A stretch of 28,495 nt of DNA from a virus: positions 1-28,495 of the IMG/VR virus record IMGVR_UViG_3300045999_013652; one strand, given 5' to 3'. A program made the position numbers and the translations under genes. Below the pieces are notes generated by a model, which worked only from the letters and a program-made list of their open reading frames with translations, searched no databases and had not been told where the DNA came from. Numbering within the stretch: position 1 is the first letter of the stretch; each line of letters starts with the position of its first letter. This document shows positions 13,850 to 22,096 of the stretch, one piece after another.

Positions 13850-15583
13850 ATGGCATCATATAACCCACTTAACAACCAAGGTCAATCTCAGACAAATTTA
13901 AATTCAACAGTTGAGAATAAAGGTTTATTCAACAGACTTCTTAGAAATTTGTCAAACTTTGGCATGAGGTATGATGACATGATACTAAGAAACACTGTTG
14001 GTGTTGGTATAAATGAAGACCCATATTCTCAGAAAAATAATTCAATGTATGATTTTTTCAGTCAGAAAGCAGTTGCTTCTGTTCTGAATAAAAAGTCAAT
14101 TCCTTATCTTGACAGATCTTATGCTGATAAAAGAAGAATATTGAGGGAGTATTCTATAAAAGATGAAATAAGAGATTTTATTTCAGCTGTATCTGATGAG
14201 GGTATTATCTATGGTGTTGATAGAGACTTTTGTTCACCTGAACCTTTATCAAGTGATTTTTCTCAAGATGTAAGAGATAAATATCAAGAATATTTTGAAG
14301 TAATTTATAATAAGTTTGGGTTCAATGACAACATAACAGCATGGAATATGATGAGAGATTATCTAATTGATGGTTATGTAGCTATAGAAATAGTATGGGA
14401 TGATAAAAAGAAAAACATAATTTATTTCAACAGACTTAGACCAGAGACTTTGGTTCCTGCTTATGAGCCAGCTATAGGAAATCTCTGGATACAATTCCCA
14501 GAAGACCCTCAATTAAGAAGGATATTTTTAGATTCTCAAATTGTATTCATTTCATATTCAACTCAAAATGATTTTACTGAAACTTCATATGTTGAGGGGT
14601 TGATAAAACCATATAACCAATTGAAGATTTTGGAGCAAACAAAAATTATGTTCAATATCATAAATGCTACAATTTATCAGAAATTTACTATACCAATCAA
14701 AGGTTTGCCAAGACAACGTGCTGAGGAACAAATTGGTCAGTTGATAGCTGATTATTCTGAGGAGATTGAGTGGGATGATACTATGGGTACAGTTACAATC
14801 AATGGAAAAAAACATTTACCATATAACAAACAAGTTTGGTTTCCTGAGGGGGATGCTGGAACACCACAAATGGAACTTGTGAGTCCTGAGGGTCACAATT
14901 TGAATGAAGACATCTTATTAACTTGGTTTCATAATGCTTTGAAAAGAGCTTCAAAGATTCCATTCCAAAGATTTGATAAAGAAAGTGGTGGAGGTACCGT
15001 ATTTGATGATGCTGCCTCTATGACAAGAGATGAAGTTAAATTTAATAACTTCATCAATAGGTTGAGAGCTAATTATAAAGAGTTGATTGTAAAGCCTTTA
15101 AGACTGCAAATGTGTATGGAGTTTCCAGAACTTAAAGATGATGAAATATTTCTAAATCAAGTTGATATAATTTTTGTATCCAATCAATTATTTGAAGAAT
15201 GGAAAAGACTTGGTAACTTGGAAAAAAGGAGTGGTATATTAGGGACTTTACTTGGAATTCAAACGCCTGATGGTAAACCATATTTCCACATTGATTATCT
15301 TATGGATAAAGTGATGAAGCTCACGCAAGAAGAAAAAGAAGAGAACAAATCATATTGGATTAAATCCCAAGGTGGTGGTACTGCTCCTGAAGGTGAAATG
15401 GGTGGTGCTGGTGAGGCTGGTGGAGCAGCTGGTGGTGAAGTTGGTGAAATGGGTGGTGGTGAAGAAGCTGGTGGTGCACAAGCTACTCCTGAGGCTGGTG
15501 GAGCACAAGCTACTCCTGAGGCTGGTGGTGCACAAGCTGCTCCAGAGGGTGGGGGTGAAGAAGCTTCTGAATTTGAATTTTAA
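13850..15583 (+). CDS. 20: Portal protein (gp20-like)
   Basis: A 577-aa portal protein, forming the dodecameric head vertex through which DNA passes and to which terminase docks. T4 gp20 is 524 aa. The portal body spans residues 50-500: typical stretches include DEIRDFISAVSDEGIIYG, FNRLRPETLVPAYEP, IPIKGLPRQRAEEQI and DIIFVSNQLFEEWKR. The last 70 residues are a low-complexity Gly/Ala/Glu tail including three copies of a nine-residue GGAQATPEA-type unit. Such a flexible acidic tail is not part of T4 gp20. The stop interlocks with a convergent gene in TTAA. The next plus-strand gene is the protease-scaffold fusion, so the T4 order 20-21-22-23 is kept. Confidence 0.95.
   Translation: MASYNPLNNQGQSQTNLNSTVENKGLFNRLLRNLSNFGMRYDDMILRNTVGVGINEDPYSQKNNSMYDFFSQKAVASVLNKKSIPYLDRSYADKRRILREYSIKDEIRDFISAVSDEGIIYGVDRDFCSPEPLSSDFSQDVRDKYQEYFEVIYNKFGFNDNITAWNMMRDYLIDGYVAIEIVWDDKKKNIIYFNRLRPETLVPAYEPAIGNLWIQFPEDPQLRRIFLDSQIVFISYSTQNDFTETSYVEGLIKPYNQLKILEQTKIMFNIINATIYQKFTIPIKGLPRQRAEEQIGQLIADYSEEIEWDDTMGTVTINGKKHLPYNKQVWFPEGDAGTPQMELVSPEGHNLNEDILLTWFHNALKRASKIPFQRFDKESGGGTVFDDAASMTRDEVKFNNFINRLRANYKELIVKPLRLQMCMEFPELKDDEIFLNQVDIIFVSNQLFEEWKRLGNLEKRSGILGTLLGIQTPDGKPYFHIDYLMDKVMKLTQEEKEENKSYWIKSQGGGTAPEGEMGGAGEAGGAAGGEVGEMGGGEEAGGAQATPEAGGAQATPEAGGAQAAPEGGGEEASEFEF
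15467..15547 (+). repeat. Three 27-bp tandem repeats in the portal gene tail
   Basis: Three direct copies (15467, 15494, 15521) encode AGGAQATPE and close variants. The first two differ at one base. They probably vary by slippage. Confidence 0.9.
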
Positions 15584-15984
15584 ACTTTATTCTTTCTACC
15601 AATAATTTCCTTTGATTTTGAAGGATTGTTTACTCCAAATTTTTGAATCATTGTTTTCTCAATTTTCTTACGTATTTCCTTATTCTGAATTGGGTATTCA
15701 ACTCCATAATTTTCCTTTAGAGTTGCTTTCCTTTTAGATTCAGAACATTTTCTACAATAATACTCACCCCATCTGTTATCATATTTGACATAATTTTTAA
15801 AAATTACCTCCTTATTTATACCGCACCCATCACATTTGCATTCTATCTTATAGTGACTACCAGTAGACAATAACTCAATTGGTATTTCAAGGGTTTCACC
15901 TATAGACACATCATAACCTAGCTCTTCATAGTAAGAATAGTTTGATTCATTAATTTTTATTAATATTTCTCTAGTTAGTATCAT
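15580..15984 (-). CDS. Truncated homing-endonuclease-like protein (zinc ribbon plus YGV repeats)
   Basis: A 134-aa protein. A four-Cys ribbon (ECKCDGCG ... YYCRKC, about residues 48-80) is followed by two copies of a helical repeat, KENYGVEYPIQNKEIRKK and QKFGVNNPSKSKEI. These DNA-binding-type repeats usually precede a nuclease domain (VSR- or GIY-YIG-like) in phage free-standing homing endonucleases. Here the frame stops right after the second repeat, so the nuclease part is missing and the gene looks like a remnant or a stand-alone DNA-binding module. It is inserted between portal and protease genes on the opposite strand, and overlaps the stop of its partner gene by 4 nt. Confidence 0.65.
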   Translation of the reverse strand: MILTREILIKINESNYSYYEELGYDVSIGETLEIPIELLSTGSHYKIECKCDGCGINKEVIFKNYVKYDNRWGEYYCRKCSESKRKATLKENYGVEYPIQNKEIRKKIEKTMIQKFGVNNPSKSKEIIGRKNKV

Positions 15985-16406
15985 GATACATCTTGTGTTA
16001 TATTAAAATCAATATCAAAAGTTGCTATTTTATATGGTTCATTTTCATATCTAAAATACACTGGCCTCAATACACCCTTTTGGAAATCTATAACTTCACC
16101 ATAATCAGATGGTATAACCTTTGCAAAAAAACCATCATCTCTTATATCTATCTCTGATATAGTGTGTGATGTGGCATAAATTTGCTCATTTTTTCTGTAG
16201 GTGCTCTGAAAAGTACTTCCAAAAACTTCATCAAGTTTTATTGGTGAAAGATTTTTTATTTCATCCTTTAGAGAAATGGAATTATTTAATATATTATCTA
16301 TATTATAATTTCTTTTGAAATATAAAGATTTTCTAAAAAAAAAGTTAATTAGATCATCCAAAAAATCTTCTTTTTTTGAAAAAATTTTAACAACATACTC
16401 TTGCAT
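15981..16406 (-). CDS. Hypothetical phage protein
   Basis: A 141-aa protein, likely alpha helix first (residues 1-60, several Phe in FLDDLINFFFRKSLYFKR) and beta-strand rich after (80-141). No family is recognised. Its last codons overlap the start of the homing-endonuclease-like gene (4-nt overlap), so the two form a small minus-strand unit set into the head operon, probably acquired together. No clear AT-box lies upstream of it. Confidence 0.65.
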   Translation of the reverse strand: MQEYVVKIFSKKEDFLDDLINFFFRKSLYFKRNYNIDNILNNSISLKDEIKNLSPIKLDEVFGSTFQSTYRKNEQIYATSHTISEIDIRDDGFFAKVIPSDYGEVIDFQKGVLRPVYFRYENEPYKIATFDIDFNITQDVS

Positions 16407-16493
16407 TATGATCCTTATAAAACCTAAGCATCATAAAGTTTTTATTGAGTCCATAAAAAATCCTTCTTAAAAAAATTGTGGTTTTTTTAGGTT

Positions 16494-16506
16494 GATATAT
16501 AATATA
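16494..16506 (+). promoter_or_regulatory. AT-box upstream of protease-scaffold gene
   Basis: GATATATAATATA lies 22 nt before the ATG at 16529. Confidence 0.45.
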
Positions 16507-16528
16507 CTTAAAAAATAAATCGCGATAA

Positions 16529-18640
16529 ATGAAACCAATCCTAATTGTTGAAAACAATACAAATCCATTGAAGGAGAATGTTCAGGTTAGTGGTGGTAAA
16601 AAAGAATATGTTTTAGGTGGTATTTTCACAGAATTTGGTGTTAAAAACAGAAATGAGAGAATCTATACTGCTGATAAATTTATTCCATGTTTACAAGAAC
16701 TCAATGAAAGAATTAACACAATGGGTGTTGTTTATGGTGAATTTGACCATCCTGATGTGTTTGATACTTCTCTTTCGAGAGCATCACATATTATTAAGAG
16801 GGCAAATTTTATTAAAGAGTCCAATAGAGTAGAAGGAGAGATTAAACTTCTTAATACTTATTGGGGTAAAGAGGCTAAATCTCTTGTTGATGATAATTGT
16901 CCAGTTTTTGTATCTTCTAGAGCAGCTGGTGTTACTGAGTCTGATGGTACTGTGACTTTAAAAAAATTATTTACCTATGATATTGTTGCTGATCCTGGTT
17001 TTGCATCAGCAAGAATGAGTTCTATTAATGAATCATTAGGTTTTAAAAAAGAAACTAACTTTAGGATATATGAAATGTCCGATGAGTCAAAAATAAACGA
17101 TATATTCACTATGAACAAGAATGAATTCGTTACCAAGCAACAGTTGACTGACTATTCTAAATACTTGATCAATGAAATTTCTAGTACTAAGAAGCAAGTT
17201 CAAACTGCTGTCAAGAGTGGTAATATCAATCCAAAGAAATTAGAGCAACTTCTTGAGTATTATGAAGAGCTTAATAAGACAAATACACAAATGGTTAAGT
17301 ATCTTGACTATTTAGCAGAAAAAGTACAAGTTGTAGTAAATGAAAATAGTTCATTGAAATCAACAACTGAAAAACTTATTTCTCACAATGATTATTTAGC
17401 TGAAAATCTTGAAAAGGCAATAAATTATTCTGAGTATTTAGCTGAAAATCTTGATAAGAACATTTCCTACTCTGAGTATTTAGCAGAAAACTTAGATAAA
17501 AACATTGCTTATTCTGAGTATTTAGCTGAAAATCTTGATAAGAACATTTCTTACTCTGAGTATCTAGCAGAAAACTTAGATAAAAACATTGCATATTCTG
17601 AATATATTGCTGAGAACCTTGATAGAGGTATTTCTTATGCTGAATATTTAGCTGAAAACCTTGATAATTCAATTGCTTATTCTGAGTATTTAGCTGAGCA
17701 TGTTGAAGGTAACATTGCATATTCTGAATACATTGCAGAAAACTTGGATGATAATATTGCTTACTCTGAATATATTGCTGAGAATCTTGATAAGACAGTT
17801 TCTTATGCTGGAATGATTGCTGAGAAATTAAATTCAGGTGCAGTTAATGAATCTAAAAAATCTACAAAAGTAGTTCCAACTCTTGAGGAAATGGGTTTTG
17901 AAGAAAATCCAATGGAAGAAGAGGAGGAAATGATGGCTCATGAGGAAGGAGATATGATGGCCCATGAGGAAGAAGAAGAAAATCTTCCACATTTAAGTGC
18001 TTCTGAAGAAGAAGTAAAATCTCAGGCTTGGGCTGATGAAGAAGCGGATGAAGAGGAAACCTATTCTTGGGAAACTGCTGAAGAAGAAAGTTCTGAAGAG
18101 TCTGAAGAAAAATATGAAAAAAATTCTGATACAGAATTATCTAAACAAATTGATAAATTAATTCAAGAGGCTAAAAAACGTAAAGTTTCTGAAACATCTG
18201 AAATGCATTTCTTGAAATTCTTGAACAAACGTCAAGCTGATGATTTTTATAATCTAACACTTGAAGAACAAGAGCAAGTAAAACTTTATATAAATGAAAA
18301 AAGTTACTTCTCACAAGGTGAAGTTCTAAGACTTATCCAAGAAGCATTATCAACTAAAAATGAATCTCTAGAAGAGAGATTGATTAGATTGATGCCTGAA
18401 AACATTAAGCCAATCTGGTCCCAACTTAATGAATCTTCTAAGAAATCAATAATGTCACAAGCTAGACTTTATCCTGATTTAACAACAGAGTCTAATATTG
18501 AACATTTTTGGAATACTAGAAGTCTTAAGAAAAAAGAATCTGGTACTAAGAAACTAGTTTCAGTAGATCCTATCATTCAAGAAGATAGATTAGCTGAAAA
18601 TGAAGTTAAATCCATCTTAGAAAGATTCAAAAGCCTTTAA
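16529..18640 (+). CDS. 21: Prohead protease fused to repeat-bearing scaffold (gp21-gp22-like)
   Basis: A 703-aa protein. Residues 1-170 are a T4 gp21-type serine protease that matures the prohead: GEFDHPD (His74), FVSSRAAG (Ser129/130) and YDIVADPGF (Asp151/155) mark the catalytic sites. In T4, protease (212 aa) and scaffold gp22 (269 aa) are separate proteins; here the frame continues into a long helical, acidic part typical of a scaffold. Residues 286-439 are eleven 14-residue repeats of the form YSEYLAENLDKNIA. A Glu-rich segment follows (about 450-530), then a K/E-rich helical end. (L/I)-x-E sites, the known gp21 cut motif, occur in nearly every repeat and at SINE-S (165-169), just after the protease. 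Self-processing of a fused precursor is a reasonable inference. Confidence 0.88.
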   Translation: MKPILIVENNTNPLKENVQVSGGKKEYVLGGIFTEFGVKNRNERIYTADKFIPCLQELNERINTMGVVYGEFDHPDVFDTSLSRASHIIKRANFIKESNRVEGEIKLLNTYWGKEAKSLVDDNCPVFVSSRAAGVTESDGTVTLKKLFTYDIVADPGFASARMSSINESLGFKKETNFRIYEMSDESKINDIFTMNKNEFVTKQQLTDYSKYLINEISSTKKQVQTAVKSGNINPKKLEQLLEYYEELNKTNTQMVKYLDYLAEKVQVVVNENSSLKSTTEKLISHNDYLAENLEKAINYSEYLAENLDKNISYSEYLAENLDKNIAYSEYLAENLDKNISYSEYLAENLDKNIAYSEYIAENLDRGISYAEYLAENLDNSIAYSEYLAEHVEGNIAYSEYIAENLDDNIAYSEYIAENLDKTVSYAGMIAEKLNSGAVNESKKSTKVVPTLEEMGFEENPMEEEEEMMAHEEGDMMAHEEEEENLPHLSASEEEVKSQAWADEEADEEETYSWETAEEESSEESEEKYEKNSDTELSKQIDKLIQEAKKRKVSETSEMHFLKFLNKRQADDFYNLTLEEQEQVKLYINEKSYFSQGEVLRLIQEALSTKNESLEERLIRLMPENIKPIWSQLNESSKKSIMSQARLYPDLTTESNIEHFWNTRSLKKKESGTKKLVSVDPIIQEDRLAENEVKSILERFKSL
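17384..17845 (+). repeat. Eleven 42-bp coding repeats (14-aa scaffold units)
   Basis: Tandem 42-bp units encode 14-residue helix repeats. Units 2-5 are almost identical, alternating NIS and NIA endings in pairs, which suggests recent duplication of an 84-bp pair. Units 1 and 11 are degenerate. Frames read across these repeats on the other strand are artefacts. Confidence 0.95.
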
Positions 18641-18681
18641 TCTATAAAAAATCCAGTAAAGAAAATTTAAAGTTTTTTAAG

Positions 18682-18693
18682 GAATATATATAG
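18682..18693 (+). promoter_or_regulatory. AT-box upstream of major capsid gene
   Basis: GAATATATATAG lies 26 nt before the major capsid ATG, followed by an A-rich leader. A strong late promoter is expected here because this is the most abundant virion protein. Confidence 0.45.
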
Positions 18694-18719
18694 ATAACAA
18701 AAAAAAATTAAAAAAAAAT

Positions 18720-20474
18720 ATGTCACACATTAGAATTGACAAACAGAAGGCTCTTAAAAAATGGTCTCCTGTTTTAGAAAACATGGGTGTTACAGGCGAA
18801 GATAGACTAGATTGGATGTCAGAATATGCTGAATTCCACTCTATCAATGAAAACGCTTATGTTAACGCTACTTTAGCTGGTATGGGTGCAGTTACATCAC
18901 CTCAGCCTTCAACTTTTGCTGGTTTCACTGATCCAGGTAAAATTGGACAAACCCTCGGTGGCCTTTCAACTGGTTCTGGAGATTTGGGTCAAAACCTTCT
19001 TCCAGTAGCTATGAAAATTGCTGCTCAGACTATTGGTCTTGATTTAGTTGCTGTAAAACCTTCACCAGGTCCAAAATTAGACCTTCTTTATATTGATTTC
19101 CAATATGATGATTTAGCTAACCCTGGCACTTTTGGTAGACCACAAATTTTCAAAGTTACTGCTGCTGGTTCTGGTCAACTTGACCAAGCTAAATTGAGCA
19201 TCAGAGCTTCATTGACTGCTAATGGTATCATTGAAACTTCAGATGGTCTCAAAGGTAAAAGACTTTGGTTAACAATCGCTACTGGTGCTGCTGGTACATA
19301 TAATCAGATTGCTGCAAGTGTGAACCTAACAAGTGAACCTTCAACACCATATGGTGGTGTTGCTGAATTTTTAGGATTCTCTCGTATTGATGGAGCTCCA
19401 ATTTTAAGAGCTTACAGACAAGCTAATTCTGAAAGAGTGAATTCTCCTTCATATGCTTATACTTTCGATCCAGCACAGAACACTTTCCACATTGCTACTC
19501 AGTCAATGGTTGATTATATAAAGTGTATTGGTACAGCTGCTGTTGCTCCTACTTCAATTGAACTCATCTCAGCTCTTGAAGACCATATTCCTGGATTCTC
19601 TACAAACTTCGCTGGCACAAGAACTAATGATGCTTCTGGTACTTATCCAATGGATAGGCTTACTGATGATAATAGTTATGCTGGTGTTATTGGGCCAAAA
19701 ATTTCTTCTAAATCAATCGCAGTTGGTACTATTGAAGTATCTTCAGCTCTTAGAAGAACTGAAATCGAAGACATCAAAGCTAACACTGGTATGGATATCG
19801 TTCAGAAGATGGAGTCAATCCTTGTAAATGAACTTTCTCAAACAATCTCTAAGCAAATTGTTTCTAAGATTTTTGAAATGGGTGATTTGAACAGACTATC
19901 TGCTCCACTACAATCTACAAAGACTGTATATGGAACTCCAGGTTTAACTGCGACAACTATCTTTGACCTTGACACTGATTATGCATCTGGAACATTAGGT
20001 GGTGAAACTACACATGCTGTACAAAGAAAACTCATCACTAAGATGGTACATGCTTCTAACTTCATCGCAACTGAAGGTCGTGTTGGACCTGCTCAATTTG
20101 CTGTGACTAATGGAGGTATTGCTGCAGCTCTTATGGACATTGCTGGTTACACAATTAACCCAACCAAGTCTAAAATCAATGGTTCTGGACAACTTTATCC
20201 AGTTGGTCAAATTGGTGATATCCAGATCTATGTAGATCCTTATATGAAGTATAATGATGACAGAATTGTCATTGGTAGAAAGAATAACCCAGATCAACCT
20301 GGTATTATTTTCGTACCTTACTTAATGGCTCAATCAATCAGCCTTATATCTGAAGCAACATTCGCTCCAAGATTGTTACTTAGATCAAGATATGCAGTTG
20401 CTGAAGTAGGTTGGTATCCACAGAAGCAATTCATGACATTATCAGTTATTGATTCTAATCAATACCTTAACTAA
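18720..20474 (+). CDS. 23: Major capsid protein (gp23-like)
   Basis: A 584-aa T4-type major capsid protein, the hexamer subunit of the head (T4 gp23 is 521 aa). The N-terminus is a helical prodomain that ends at a candidate protease site, HSINE-NAY (cut after Glu44); downstream come NATLAGMGAVTSPQPSTFAG, the SSALRRTEIEDIKANTGMDI arm region, and the closing LLRSRYAVAEVGWYP, which is typical of the family. Mature length would be about 540 aa. Codons here end in C more often than in neighbours, a usual sign of very high expression. The gene stands alone between an AT-box and a perfect terminator. The other frames inside it are shadows. Confidence 0.95.
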   Translation: MSHIRIDKQKALKKWSPVLENMGVTGEDRLDWMSEYAEFHSINENAYVNATLAGMGAVTSPQPSTFAGFTDPGKIGQTLGGLSTGSGDLGQNLLPVAMKIAAQTIGLDLVAVKPSPGPKLDLLYIDFQYDDLANPGTFGRPQIFKVTAAGSGQLDQAKLSIRASLTANGIIETSDGLKGKRLWLTIATGAAGTYNQIAASVNLTSEPSTPYGGVAEFLGFSRIDGAPILRAYRQANSERVNSPSYAYTFDPAQNTFHIATQSMVDYIKCIGTAAVAPTSIELISALEDHIPGFSTNFAGTRTNDASGTYPMDRLTDDNSYAGVIGPKISSKSIAVGTIEVSSALRRTEIEDIKANTGMDIVQKMESILVNELSQTISKQIVSKIFEMGDLNRLSAPLQSTKTVYGTPGLTATTIFDLDTDYASGTLGGETTHAVQRKLITKMVHASNFIATEGRVGPAQFAVTNGGIAAALMDIAGYTINPTKSKINGSGQLYPVGQIGDIQIYVDPYMKYNDDRIVIGRKNNPDQPGIIFVPYLMAQSISLISEATFAPRLLLRSRYAVAEVGWYPQKQFMTLSVIDSNQYLN

Positions 20475-20485
20475 TAATGAATTAG

Positions 20486-20517
20486 AAAAAAAACCTCCCT
20501 TCTGGGAGGTTTTTTTT
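20486..20517 (+). terminator. Strong intrinsic terminator after major capsid gene
   Basis: AAAAAACCTCCC, loop TTCT, GGGAGGTTTTTTTT form a perfect stem. It insulates the capsid transcript and may work in both directions. Confidence 0.9.
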
Positions 20518-20528
20518 GATATATAAAA
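20518..20528 (+). promoter_or_regulatory. AT-box after the capsid terminator
   Basis: GATATATAAAA abuts the terminator and ends 11 nt before the ATG at 20540. Confidence 0.4.
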
Positions 20529-20539
20529 GAAAAAAATTT

Positions 20540-20734
20540 ATGCAAAGAGATAATTTAAGTTTGATTAGAGATACTAGTAAAATTTCAAAAGATGATGAAA
20601 ATATCTTGAGGGAAAAATTTGTTTCTGACTATTCTAGAAAAAAAGGATGGGATAAGGAAAATTTATCACCAACACAAATGTTGGAAATTGTACAACAAAA
20701 CGAATATAAGAATCCTGGTTTAATACTATCTTGA
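20540..20734 (+). CDS. Small hypothetical phage protein
   Basis: A 64-aa charged, helical protein, starting MQRDNLSLIRDTSK. No family is recognised. The start at 20540 is preferred to the in-frame ATG at 20516, which lies inside the capsid terminator. Its own AT-box and the open frame between terminator and the next gene support it as real. Confidence 0.6.
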   Translation: MQRDNLSLIRDTSKISKDDENILREKFVSDYSRKKGWDKENLSPTQMLEIVQQNEYKNPGLILS

Positions 20735-20754
20735 TTGAAACTAATTAATTATTA

Positions 20755-20764
20755 GTAATATAAT
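20755..20764 (+). promoter_or_regulatory. Weak AT-box upstream of glycosyltransferase gene
   Basis: GTAATATAAT lies 16 nt before the ATG at 20781. It fits the common box less well than the others. Confidence 0.3.
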
Positions 20765-20780
20765 TTTAAAAAAATATTCA

Positions 20781-21524
20781 ATGCAAAATAGTTATAAACC
20801 AAAATTCACTTATGTAATTCCTTTTAGATATTCACAAGATAGGATTTTACCTTTGAAAAGAGTTGTTGAGTGGTTATCTGGATTTCAAGGAATTGAAATA
20901 TTGATAATTGAACAAGATAAACATTCAAAATTGGAAAATATGAATATGAAGGCTAATGTCATATTCTGTGAGAGTGAGTTACCTTTCAATAAAGCATGGG
21001 CTTATAATGTTGCGTTGAGAAGATCTATATCACCAATTTTAATATTTGGTGATGCTGATTTTATAATGAATCCAAATGAATTAATTGAAGGATTGAAAAC
21101 TCTAGAGTTTTTTGACTGTGTTTTGCCAGTATCTAATATTATAAGATTAACCCCACAGGAGTCAAGCATGGATTCTGGTTCAATTTTGAGAATTCAAAGA
21201 AAAGAATTACCTGGGAATATATCAGATGGTATATCAATCTTCAAAAGGGATGCGATTCAAAAAGTTGGTGGTTGGAATGAGGATATTTTAGGTAATGGAT
21301 TTTGTAATAAATTTCAAGATTTGAAAATTAAAAAGATGTTGAATTATAAAATTTTGAACTGTAGTGGATATTCTTTGTTTCACAGGCAATCCCCATTTGA
21401 CCAAAATTTGTTTGATAGGAATAAACAAATTTATGACTATTACTGTCAAGATTCCTCAGATTTAAATTTACATATAAATACCACAGTACCAAAAAGTGGC
21501 TTCAAAAATAAATACCAGTTTTAA
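20781..21524 (+). CDS. Family-2-like glycosyltransferase
   Basis: A 247-aa GT-A fold enzyme. FTYVIPFRYSQDR is the first strand, IEILIIEQD the second, ESELPFNKAWAYNVALRRS the nucleotide-binding helix, and ILIFGDADFIMNP holds the D-x-D metal site. GGWNEDILGNGFCNKFQD corresponds to the G-G-(x)n-G-x-E-D acceptor segment, with Q-D in place of the usual E-D. It would add a sugar to a phage or host target: modified phage DNA bases, a capsid or tail protein, or a surface glycan. The acceptor cannot be told. The stop interlocks with the convergent 21521 gene inside a hairpin. Confidence 0.85.
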   Translation: MQNSYKPKFTYVIPFRYSQDRILPLKRVVEWLSGFQGIEILIIEQDKHSKLENMNMKANVIFCESELPFNKAWAYNVALRRSISPILIFGDADFIMNPNELIEGLKTLEFFDCVLPVSNIIRLTPQESSMDSGSILRIQRKELPGNISDGISIFKRDAIQKVGGWNEDILGNGFCNKFQDLKIKKMLNYKILNCSGYSLFHRQSPFDQNLFDRNKQIYDYYCQDSSDLNLHINTTVPKSGFKNKYQF

Positions 21525-21536
21525 TAAACTGGTATT
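21511..21536. terminator. Symmetric hairpin holding both convergent stop codons
   Basis: An 11-bp perfect stem (AATACCAGTTT against AAACTGGTATT) has a 4-nt loop, TAAT. The plus-strand TAA and the minus-strand TAA stops overlap at the loop. There is no long U tract on either side, so it may be a bidirectional attenuator or an mRNA 3'-end stabiliser, not a classical terminator. Confidence 0.6.
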
Positions 21537-22096
21537 CTTACTTTGTCATACTTCATGAGTAATTGATATAAATTATCATATTCTAGATTTATATCAATTA
21601 TTTCTTTTTTAATCCAGTCTTTATTATCAAAGTATTCCAAAATCATCCCTTTTTTTAGTTCACTCTTTTCTTTTGGAAAATAAAATCTTTGTTTTTCTAA
21701 AAAAGAAAAAGAAACTCCATTGTATAGATAAGTTTTGTTGTCCAAGTTAGAATCATAAATTGTAATACTCATTGATTTTTCCTCACCAGAATTACTAATT
21801 TTAGTGGCATCAGTTTGGCCTTTGTATTTCACAATAGCGTTGTTCTGTTTAAAAGTTTCTAAAAGGTAGAGACAATCCTCCCTCAAAATATCATTATTTG
21901 ATACATTTTGTAAAGCAATAAATGAATTCTCTAATTCCCCTTTATAGTGACCCTTCACAGCGATTACAGTATAGTCTTTTGAGTAAAGAATGCTTGATGC
22001 CTTTTCACAAAGAAGATTATTTTCAACTTTTGTTAAATCTTGTTGCTCTGGTGAGAAAAGTATGTAGGATATATCAGTTCCGTTCAAATTAAACAT
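21521..22096 (-). CDS. Hypothetical phage protein
   Basis: A 191-aa soluble alpha/beta protein. The first half has SFIALQNVSNNDILREDCL followed by a helix LLETFKQNNAIVKYKGQTDAT, and the second half is strand-rich with many aromatics. I recognise no family. The gene is last in a minus-strand set after 24707-23388 and 23351-22089, overlapping the latter by 8 nt (ATG before the stop), so it is translationally linked to the polymerase-like gene. An AT-box lies within the last codons of that gene (22100-22111), so it might also be transcribed alone. Confidence 0.65.
   Translation of the reverse strand: MFNLNGTDISYILFSPEQQDLTKVENNLLCEKASSILYSKDYTVIAVKGHYKGELENSFIALQNVSNNDILREDCLYLLETFKQNNAIVKYKGQTDATKISNSGEEKSMSITIYDSNLDNKTYLYNGVSFSFLEKQRFYFPKEKSELKKGMILEYFDNKDWIKKEIIDINLEYDNLYQLLMKYDKVRIPVY

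Noticed and set aside
15350-15605. Frames across the portal tail repeats
   Set aside because: Compositional shadows of the Gly/Ala/Glu tail.
17376-17720. Long minus-strand frame across the scaffold repeats
   Set aside because: It is the reverse reading of the 42-bp repeats, so its own repeats follow from the coding strand. Neither start nor composition supports a gene.
17384-17845. Regular 42-bp repeats as a CRISPR array
   Set aside because: No unique spacers; the units are in frame, coding and lack palindromic repeats.
19528-20297. Overlapping frames inside the major capsid gene
   Set aside because: Shadows of a gene with strong family signatures; no supporting start signals.
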